DNA of 64,000 nt from Palsa-504 sp050011155 (GTDB lineage Bacteria; Actinomycetota; Actinomycetes; Streptosporangiales; Streptosporangiaceae), in the NCBI GenBank assembly GCA_050011155.1, contig JBEKJP010000005.1:48884-112883 (forward strand). Reading direction: 5' to 3'. The notes under the pieces were generated by a model, which saw only the letters and a program-made list of their open reading frames with translations, did not search any database and had not been told where the DNA came from. This document shows, one piece after another, positions 17,647-23,922 of the stretch; within the stretch, counting starts at the first letter, position 1, and every line of letters starts with the position of its first letter. The position numbers and the translations under genes are program-made.

Positions 17647-18428
17647 CTCGCGGCACCACCTGGCGCTGGCTGGTCCTGCTCGTCACCGGGATCTACTTCC
17701 TGCTCCCGCTGTGGGCGGCACTGCGGTTCGCCGGGGTCAGCGCCTTCGGCTCGGTGGTCGGCGAGTCCGGCTTCACCTCGTCGCTGGCCCTGTCGATCCG
17801 GCTCGCCGTCATCACCACGGTGATCACGATCGTGCTCATGCTGCCCACCGCCGTCTACGTCCACCTGCGGCTGCCGAGACTGCGGCGGCTGCTCGAGGGG
17901 ATCACGATCTTGCCGATCGTCATCCCGCCGGTGGTGCTGATCGTCGGCGTGCTGGCCATCGCCCCCGGCTTCATCAAGAGCACGTCGTTGCTGCTCGCGC
18001 TGGAGTACGTGGTGCTGGCCATGCCGTTCGCCTACCGCGCCATCGACGCCGGGCTGCGCGCGCTGGACCTGAAGACGGTGGTCGAGGCGGCCGGCTCGCT
18101 CGGCGCCAGCTGGCTCAGCACGCTGTGGCGGGTCATCCTGCCCAACCTGCGGACCGCGCTGCTGTCCGCGACCGTGCTCACCGTGGCCCTGGTCCTCGGC
18201 GAGTTCACCATGGCCAGCCTGGACCTGTACCAGACCTTCCCGGTGTGGATCTACGTCAACAGCCAGACCAGCGGCCAGGTCTCGGTCGCGGCCTCGCTGC
18301 TCGCGCTGTTCGTCACCTGGGTCGTCTTGATGGCCATCACCGTGCTCGGCACCAGGCAGTCGCGCAAGACCGGTGGCGGCGAGGTCACGTTGTTCACCGT
18401 CGCCCGTACCGAAACCCGGGGGGACTGA
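17634..18428 (+). CDS. ABC importer B permease, second subunit
   Basis: 264-residue permease with six helices and EAA loop EAAGSLGASWLSTLWRVILPN. ATG 17634 lies inside the 3' end of the first permease (13-bp overlap) with AAGGGCGG as ribosome site, exactly as in the paralogous operon. It has a short cytoplasmic start (MASVARGTTWRW) and lacks the N-terminal extension of the operon A subunit. It is followed 1 bp later by the ATPase gene. Confidence 0.9.
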   Translation: MASVARGTTWRWLVLLVTGIYFLLPLWAALRFAGVSAFGSVVGESGFTSSLALSIRLAVITTVITIVLMLPTAVYVHLRLPRLRRLLEGITILPIVIPPVVLIVGVLAIAPGFIKSTSLLLALEYVVLAMPFAYRAIDAGLRALDLKTVVEAAGSLGASWLSTLWRVILPNLRTALLSATVLTVALVLGEFTMASLDLYQTFPVWIYVNSQTSGQVSVAASLLALFVTWVVLMAITVLGTRQSRKTGGGEVTLFTVARTETRGD

Positions 18429-18429
18429 T

Positions 18430-19536
18430 ATGACCGCCAACACCACCGGGCATGCCGCCATGACGGCGGCCGGCATCGGGCTGGCCCGCACCAGTGGCGG
18501 GACGAGCGTGCTGCTGCAGGACCTGACCCGCGCGTTCGGGGCCACCCGGGCCCTGGACGGGCTGTCCATCGAGATGGCCCCGGGCGAGTTCGTCGCCTTG
18601 CTCGGCCCGTCGGGCTGCGGCAAGACGACCGCGCTGCGCATCGTGGCGGGCTTCGAGACCGCCGACACCGGTTCCGTCCTGATCGACGGCAAGGACATCT
18701 CCTCGGTGCCCGCCGCCCGGCGGGACATGGGCATGGTGTTCCAGAGTTACAGCCTGTTCCCGAACATGTCGGCGCTCGACAACGTGGCCTTCGGGCTGCG
18801 GATGCGCAAGATCGGAGCGGGCGAGCGGCGCAAGCGGGCTGGCGCCCTGCTGGACATGGTCGGGCTGGCACCGCAGGCCGGCCAGTACCCGCACCAGCTG
18901 TCCGGCGGTCAGCAGCAGCGGGTCGCGCTGGCCCGCGCGCTGGCCATCGAGCCGCGGGTGCTGCTCCTCGACGAGCCGCTGTCCGCCCTGGACGCCAAGG
19001 TGCGGCTGCAGCTGCGCGAGCAGATCCGCACCCTGCAGCAGCAGCTCGGCACCACCACCTTGTTCGTCACCCACGACCAGGAGGAGGCCCTGTCCATGGC
19101 GGACCGGGTCGGCGTCATGAGCCAGGGCAAGCTCGAGCAGATCGCTGCCCCCGACGAGCTCTACACCAACCCGGCCAGCGCGTTCGTGGCCGAGTTCGTC
19201 GGCGTCATGAACCGGGTGCCGGGCGACCTGCGGGACGGCGGGATGGTCACCGCCCTCGGCAGCACGGTGCCGGTCCGCGGGCACGCCCCGGGCGAGACCT
19301 CGGTCGACGTGCTGGTCCGGCCGGAGGGCCTGGTCATGGAGGTCGTGGAGCACGGCAACGGGATCGTGACGACCAGGACCTTCCTCGGCTCGGTGACCCG
19401 GGTCGGCGTTCAGCTCGACGGCGACGTCGCGGTCCAGGTGGACCGGCCGAGCGCCGAGTCGGCCGCACTGGCCCCGGGCGCGTCGGTCTCGGTATCCCTG
19501 CCCGACCAGCCCGTCCTGGTTACCCCGCGCCGCTGA
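18430..19536 (+). CDS. ABC importer B ATPase (PhnT/PotA-like)
   Basis: 368-residue ATPase. Walker A GPSGCGKTT is at 59-67, the LSGGQQQR signature at 157-164, Walker B LLLDEP at 178-183, and FVTHDQEE carries the switch histidine, followed by a TOBE domain. ATG 18430 starts 1 bp after the permease stop; a second ATG at 18460 is possible because the first residues are not conserved. The 3' end overlaps the convergent phosphonatase-like gene by 17 bp, packing importer and catabolic genes tightly together. Confidence 0.92.
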   Translation: MTANTTGHAAMTAAGIGLARTSGGTSVLLQDLTRAFGATRALDGLSIEMAPGEFVALLGPSGCGKTTALRIVAGFETADTGSVLIDGKDISSVPAARRDMGMVFQSYSLFPNMSALDNVAFGLRMRKIGAGERRKRAGALLDMVGLAPQAGQYPHQLSGGQQQRVALARALAIEPRVLLLDEPLSALDAKVRLQLREQIRTLQQQLGTTTLFVTHDQEEALSMADRVGVMSQGKLEQIAAPDELYTNPASAFVAEFVGVMNRVPGDLRDGGMVTALGSTVPVRGHAPGETSVDVLVRPEGLVMEVVEHGNGIVTTRTFLGSVTRVGVQLDGDVAVQVDRPSAESAALAPGASVSVSLPDQPVLVTPRR

Positions 19537-20197
19537 TGACGTAAGGGAGCAGGTCGGCGATCGTGTCCAGGATCAGGGGGGCGCCGGCCTGCTCCAGATC
19601 GGCGCGGCTGCTGGCGCCGGTCAGCACCCCGGCCACGACCGCGGCGCCGGCCCGCTGCCCTGATTCGATGTCGCTGCCGGTGTCGCCGGCCACGGCCAGC
19701 TCGCCGACGGCGCCGCCGCCCAGCCGGATCAGCGCGGTCAGCGGCATGTCCGGCCAGGGCCGTCCGCGCCCGGCGTCGGCCGGGGAAAGCGCCAGGTCGA
19801 TCAGGGGACCCCAGCCGAGCCAGCTGATAATGGCATCCCTGGTGACCGGGGCGAATCCGGTGTTCAGGCAGATCTTGATCCCGGCCTCGCGCAGCGCGAC
19901 GAAGGTCTCCTCGGCGCCGGGCATGGGGGCGACCTCGCCGCGGCCGACCGCGGCGCCGTAGTGGTCCTCGAACGACGCGTTGGCCTTGGCAGCGGCGGCC
20001 TCGTCGCCCAGGACGCGCCGGAACACCTCGATCTTGGACTGCCCCATGCTGGACCGCACGTCCGTCATGGCCTGGTTGAAGCGGGCTACCGGGAGGACCT
20101 GCTCGACGATGGCGGCGGTGAAGGCCTCCATCACCGTGCCGTCGTCGGCCACCGTCGTGCCCGCCATGTCCAGGCAGGCCACCGTGATACGGGTCAT
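19520..20197 (-). CDS. Phosphonatase-like HAD hydrolase (TIGR03351 type)
   Basis: 225-residue HAD-superfamily hydrolase closest to phosphonoacetaldehyde hydrolase PhnX. The nucleophile motif is CLDMAGT (Asp10), the DxAGT variant typical of this clade. Later motifs are NTGF, then GDTGSDIESGQRAGA for metal binding. M51-G-x-x-K55 aligns with the MGxxK segment bearing the Schiff-base lysine of PhnX, so C-P cleavage of phosphonoacetaldehyde to acetaldehyde and phosphate is plausible. Its start overlaps the FAD oxidoreductase stop by 4 bp (ATGA). This gene pair is a recurrent phosphonate-catabolism module. Confidence 0.88.
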   Translation of the reverse strand: MTRITVACLDMAGTTVADDGTVMEAFTAAIVEQVLPVARFNQAMTDVRSSMGQSKIEVFRRVLGDEAAAAKANASFEDHYGAAVGRGEVAPMPGAEETFVALREAGIKICLNTGFAPVTRDAIISWLGWGPLIDLALSPADAGRGRPWPDMPLTALIRLGGGAVGELAVAGDTGSDIESGQRAGAAVVAGVLTGASSRADLEQAGAPLILDTIADLLPYVISGAG

Positions 20198-21315
20198 GAT
20201 GTGAACGTCTCCTCCGCGATCGCCGGTGAGCAGGTCATGCCGCGCCCGCCGGGGCCGGTGACCAGGACCACGCCGGGCTCGACCTCGGCCCGGTGATAAA
20301 GCATGCGCCCGGCCGCGGCCGGATCCACTTCGCTGTAGACCCCGGCCCAGCGGCGCTGGATCCGGGGGAGGGGCGTGCCGAGCAGCGCCTCGGCCCGCCC
20401 GCGCAGGTGGTCGTAGGCGTCCTCGTCCACGTCGAACGTGAACGGCTCGGCGTACTCGTGGGTGTCGCCGATGGTCAGGCCGCCGTCGGCCCGCTGGACC
20501 AGCAGCAGCTGGGCCCGGGTCTGGGCGGCCACCCCGGCCTGCGGCGGCAGGGCCGCCCGGCCGGGCAGGTCGAAGGCCGGGTAGTAGCGCAGCGAGTCGC
20601 CGTCGGCCAGGGCCGTGGTGATCCGGGCGTCCAGCGGCGCCGTCTGCATCATCTGCAGCCGAACCCGCCTGACCCCGCCGCTCCTGGCCAGGTACCGCCC
20701 GGCGATCCCGGTATGCGCCGCGCCCGGGCACAGGATCACCAGGTCGCACTGGTGCCAGGCGCCGGTGTGATCGCGTACCGCGTTCGGCGCGATCTCGCTG
20801 ACTTCCCGTCCAGGGAGCCACTGGTACGCCTCGCCGGCGAGGTGTTCGCGCAGCGCGGGCAGGACCTGCCGGGGCTCGACGATCGCGTCGAGGCGGCAGT
20901 GCAGGCCGCCGGCGAACTCGCCCCGCAGCGCCGGGTTGACCGCACGGACCGCCGCCGCGTCGAGCAGTTCGAACCCGCGGCGCTCCGCGTCGGTCCGCGC
21001 CGCCGCCTCCTTGAGCAGGCTGAGCTCGGTGTCCGAGGTGGCCAGCGTGAGCGAGCCCGCGGCCCGGAAGCCGAGCCCGGGCACCCGCGCGCCGAGCTCG
21101 GACCACAGCTCGCGGGCGCGCAGCGCCAGGCTGAGCTCGGGCCCGGCTTTCCGGCCGCTCACCCAGACCAGGCCGAAGTTCCGCACGCTGGCGCCACGGG
21201 CTTCGGGCTCCCGCTCCAGCTGCACCACCTCGAAGCCGCGCTTGCGCGCCTCCACCGCGTGCATGGTGCCGAGCACGCCGCCGCCGACGACGACCACCCG
21301 CGTCTTCGCTGCCAC
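20194..21315 (-). CDS. FAD-dependent oxidoreductase of phosphonate catabolism (TIGR03364 type)
   Basis: About 373-residue DAO-family flavoenzyme. It has an N-terminal dinucleotide fold with GGGVLG around residues 11-16, a GASVRNFGLVW segment, and a C-terminal GPGGRGMTCSPAIAE motif. TIGR03364 proteins are syntenic with the phosphonatase-like hydrolase. Characterised relatives oxidise 2-aminoethylphosphonate or its N-alkylated forms, giving phosphonoacetaldehyde for the next enzyme. GTG 21315 is preferred; TTG 21333 would begin inside the operator region. It is divergent from the TmpA-like gene across about 60 bp. Confidence 0.85.
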   Translation of the reverse strand: MAAKTRVVVVGGGVLGTMHAVEARKRGFEVVQLEREPEARGASVRNFGLVWVSGRKAGPELSLALRARELWSELGARVPGLGFRAAGSLTLATSDTELSLLKEAAARTDAERRGFELLDAAAVRAVNPALRGEFAGGLHCRLDAIVEPRQVLPALREHLAGEAYQWLPGREVSEIAPNAVRDHTGAWHQCDLVILCPGAAHTGIAGRYLARSGGVRRVRLQMMQTAPLDARITTALADGDSLRYYPAFDLPGRAALPPQAGVAAQTRAQLLLVQRADGGLTIGDTHEYAEPFTFDVDEDAYDHLRGRAEALLGTPLPRIQRRWAGVYSEVDPAAAGRMLYHRAEVEPGVVLVTGPGGRGMTCSPAIAEETFTS

Positions 21316-21323
21316 GGGAACGA

Positions 21324-21357
21324 GTATAGTCAATTCGTAACTTGTATAGCCAACTTG
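21324..21357. promoter_or_regulatory. Twin operator-like direct repeats in the FAD/TmpA divergent promoter
   Basis: GTATAGTCAATTCG (21324-21337) and GTATAGCCAACTTG (21344-21357) start exactly 20 bp apart, about two helical turns. The second extends to TTGTATAGCCAA (21342-21353), which differs from TTGTCTAGCCAA at 15453-15464 by one base. GTATAG is also the core of the mycobacterial PhnF site. The adjacent HutC/UTRA regulator is the obvious candidate binder. Confidence 0.6.
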
Positions 21358-21374
21358 CTACGGGTGAACATGCG

Positions 21375-22535
21375 GTGGAGACAGCCTTGACTGACCCCAA
21401 AGGTTCTGACCTGGAGCTGACCATCGGCGGACGGCTCCTCAGGTTCCCCGCGGTGTGGCTCAGGGACAACTGCCCGTGTCCCGATTGCGTCGCCCAGGGA
21501 ACCGCACAGAAACTCAAAGACATAACCGACATGCCGAACGGGGTGGCCATCACCCGCACCCACCAGTCCAGTGACTCGGTGGGGGTGACCTTCGCCCCCG
21601 ATCAGCACCGGTCCGAGTTCTCCCGGTCCTGGCTGGCCGCGAACGCCCCGGCGGACGGCAGCGCCAGTGATGAGCGGGGTGACGAGCGCACCGAAGACGC
21701 CAAGGAGCTCTGGCTGGCCGCGGATCTCGACCCGGCCGCGGGACGTTTCCCGGCGGTGGCCTGGCCGCGCTACCTCGATGAACCCGCCGAGCGGATCCGG
21801 GTCCTCGAGGCCGTCAAGCGCCTGGGCTTCGTCCTGCTCCGCGATGTGCCGCCCGGGCCGGGCCGGGTGCTCGAGGTCGCGGCGAGCTTCGGGTTCGTCC
21901 GGGAGACGAACTACGGCCGCCTGTTCGACGTCCAGGTCGAGGCGGTCCCGGGCAACCTGGCCTTCACCAGCCGCGCGATCCGCCCGCACACCGACAACCC
22001 GTACCGCGACCCGGTGCCCACCGTGCAGTTGCTGCACTGCCTGCGCGCGGCCGGCCAGGGAGGAGAAACCGGGCTGGTGGACGGCTTCGCCGCCGCCACG
22101 GCGCTCCGGGCCGTCGACCCGGCATCGTTCGAGACCCTGGCGGGAACCCCCGCCCCGTTCGGCTATATCGATAAAGCGACCGAACTACGGGCGTGTCAGC
22201 CGCTGATCGACCTCAGCCCGCGCGGCCGGGTCCGCGGGGTCCGGTTCAACAACCGGTCGATGCGGCCGCTGCGGGGGTCGCATGCGGAGATCACCGCGTT
22301 CTACGCCGCCTACCGGCGGTGGGCGGAACTGCTCGCCGAGCCCGGGCGGCAACTGAACCTGCGGCTGGCGCCGGGGGACTGCCTGGTCTTCGACAACACG
22401 CGGGTGCTGCACGCCCGCACCGCCTTCAGCCTGAGCGCGGGCACGCCGGGCCGGCACCTCCAGGGCTGCTACGCCGACCTGGACGGCCTGGCCAGCACCC
22501 TGGCCGTACTGAAACGCGACCAGGAGGAGTCATGA
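21375..22535 (+). CDS. TmpA-like Fe(II)/2-oxoglutarate phosphonate hydroxylase
   Basis: 386-residue gamma-butyrobetaine-hydroxylase-type oxygenase. The N-terminal zinc domain has Cys33, Cys35, Cys38 and His78. The TauD domain supplies HxD (His205-Asp207) and the distal His346 (NTRVLHART). Paired with an HD-type oxygenase, it matches TmpA, which hydroxylates C1 of 2-(trimethylamino)ethylphosphonate, rather than a carnitine-pathway enzyme. Aminoethylphosphonate or partly methylated forms are alternative substrates. GTG 21375 has GGGTGA 8 nt upstream; TTG 21387 with GGAG (21377-21380) is an equally good start. Its stop overlaps the next gene by 4 bp. Confidence 0.85.
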   Translation: METALTDPKGSDLELTIGGRLLRFPAVWLRDNCPCPDCVAQGTAQKLKDITDMPNGVAITRTHQSSDSVGVTFAPDQHRSEFSRSWLAANAPADGSASDERGDERTEDAKELWLAADLDPAAGRFPAVAWPRYLDEPAERIRVLEAVKRLGFVLLRDVPPGPGRVLEVAASFGFVRETNYGRLFDVQVEAVPGNLAFTSRAIRPHTDNPYRDPVPTVQLLHCLRAAGQGGETGLVDGFAAATALRAVDPASFETLAGTPAPFGYIDKATELRACQPLIDLSPRGRVRGVRFNNRSMRPLRGSHAEITAFYAAYRRWAELLAEPGRQLNLRLAPGDCLVFDNTRVLHARTAFSLSAGTPGRHLQGCYADLDGLASTLAVLKRDQEES

Positions 22536-23062
22536 CCGGGATCGACGCCATCGCGGAGCTGTTCGCCGGGCCGGGGGCGCGGGACTACCTGGGGGAGGCG
22601 GTGACCATCGGCGAGCACATGCGCCAGGCGGGCGCGCGGGCCGAGGCTTCCGGGGCGGCCGCCCCGCTGGTAGCCGCGGCCCTGCTGCACGACGTGGGAC
22701 ATCTTCGCAGTGAATCGGACGCACGCCATGGCAGCGGGGGAGCGCGGTGGCTGAGCCAGTGGTTCGGCGCGGCGGTGACCGAGCCGGTCCGGCTGCACGT
22801 CGAGGCCAAGCGGTACCTGTGCGCCACCGAGGCCGGGTACTTCGAGCTGCTGTCGCCGGAGTCGGTCCGCACCCTGGGCTTGCAGGGCGGCCCGATGACC
22901 CCGGAGCAGGCGGCCGCGTTCGCGGCGCTGCCCTACGCTCGCGACGCGGTGGCCGTCCGCCGCTGGGACGACGAAGCCAAGGATTCCGCGGTCACCCCGC
23001 CCGGGTTCGCGCACTTCGCCCCGCTCCTGGTGGCTCTGCTTCACGACGGGACAGGGCGTTGA
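22532..23062 (+). CDS. TmpB/PhnZ-like HD-domain mixed-valent diiron oxygenase
   Basis: 176-residue HD protein. Its residues map onto PhnZ: Tyr19, Glu22, His29, His53-Asp54, His57, His66, His89, Lys93 and Asp146. The spacings Y-3-E-7-H-24-HD, H-4-K and H-57-D equal those recalled for PhnZ (Y24, E27, H34, H58-D59, H104, K108, D161). These enzymes cleave a 1-hydroxy-phosphonate C-P bond with O2, releasing phosphate and glycine (PhnZ) or glycine betaine (TmpB). ATG 22532 follows GGAGGAG and overlaps the hydroxylase stop by 4 bp, so the two are co-translated. The 3' end overlaps the convergent GntR gene. Confidence 0.88.
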   Translation: MTGIDAIAELFAGPGARDYLGEAVTIGEHMRQAGARAEASGAAAPLVAAALLHDVGHLRSESDARHGSGGARWLSQWFGAAVTEPVRLHVEAKRYLCATEAGYFELLSPESVRTLGLQGGPMTPEQAAAFAALPYARDAVAVRRWDDEAKDSAVTPPGFAHFAPLLVALLHDGTGR

Positions 23063-23795
23063 CCGCGGTGGAGTTGCGGACGCTGAAGGCGACCGCGCGA
23101 CCCAGGTAGCGGTCGTCGGACCACTCGACCGGGGTCCCGGTCAGGTCGGTGGTGAGGCGGCGCTCGCGCAGCATCGGCACCCGGGGCCTGACCTCGAGCA
23201 GCCGGGCGTCCTCGGCGGTGGCCGCCACCGCGTCGATGACGTGCTCGGCGTCCGCGAAGACCACGCCCAGCTCCTCCAGGCGCTCGGTGATCGAGTCCGT
23301 GGCCAGGTCCAGGCCGGCCACCAGCACGCCGACCCGGTCCGGGTAGGTGCCGCGCTCGATCATCACCGGGTGGCCGGAGAGCAGCCGGACCCGGGTCAGG
23401 TGGTAGACCTGCGCGCCGGAGGGAAGCGCCAGCCGCTCGGCCTCGTCCGGCTTGGCCGGCCTGCGCCGGATGGCGACGACGCGGCCGCCGGGCGCCTCGC
23501 CCAGGGCCCGGGCCCACCGGGAGAAGGACAGCAGCTCGCCGAAGCTCTGCACCCGCGGGCCGCCCACCACGACCCGGCGCGCCCCGCGCCGGGACGCGAT
23601 GACCCCGTCGGCCCGCAGCGCCGCGAACGCCTGGCGGATGGTGCCGCGTGACACCGAGTAGCGTTCGGCCAGTTCGTGCTCGGACGGCAGCCGGGTGCCC
23701 GCCGCGTACCCGCCCGCCGCGATGGCCGCCTTGATGTCCTCCGCGACCTTGCGGTACAGCGACGGGGACCGGGGCACCTCCTGCTCCGCTGCCAT
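22992..23795 (-). CDS. GntR/HutC-family regulator with UTRA domain
   Basis: 267-residue regulator. Residues about 12-75 form a GntR winged HTH (LPSEHELAERYSVSRGTIRQAFAALRADG). Residues about 95-240 form a UTRA ligand domain (PVMIERGTYP, ERRLTTD). PhnF, which controls phosphonate genes, belongs to this subfamily. Candidate HutC operators lie before importer B and in the FAD/TmpA promoter. The C-terminal tail overlaps the TmpB-like gene tail to tail by 71 bp. ATG 23795 is chosen because the winged helix follows after 12 residues. Confidence 0.88.
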   Translation of the reverse strand: MAAEQEVPRSPSLYRKVAEDIKAAIAAGGYAAGTRLPSEHELAERYSVSRGTIRQAFAALRADGVIASRRGARRVVVGGPRVQSFGELLSFSRWARALGEAPGGRVVAIRRRPAKPDEAERLALPSGAQVYHLTRVRLLSGHPVMIERGTYPDRVGVLVAGLDLATDSITERLEELGVVFADAEHVIDAVAATAEDARLLEVRPRVPMLRERRLTTDLTGTPVEWSDDRYLGRAVAFSVRNSTAVNALSRREAEPPGAGRSARTRAG

Positions 23796-23802
23796 GCATC
23801 CA

Positions 23803-23858
23803 GAGCGTAGCGCTGAAACCTGAGCGTAGCGCCCAGGCCAGCCCGCCCAGGCCAGCCC
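23803..23858. repeat. Direct repeats upstream of the GntR gene
   Basis: GAGCGTAGCGC occurs at 23803-23813 and 23822-23832 (19-bp spacing). Two tandem 14-bp copies of GCCCAGGCCAGCCC follow at 23831-23844 and 23845-23858. They fill the divergent promoter region between the GntR and NHL-phosphoesterase genes. They do not resemble the TTGNCTAGNCAA sites, so another regulator or a simple duplication may be responsible. Confidence 0.6.
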
Positions 23859-23922
23859 GCGTGGGGCAGGCCGGACCGGGCGCTTTGCGGACGGTGACCG
23901 CAATGAGTTACTTTGCTGGTCG

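Noticed and set aside
13981..23922. PhoP (PHO box) sites in the phosphonate region
   Set aside because: No convincing pair of GTTCACC-like repeats was found in the intergenic regions by eye.
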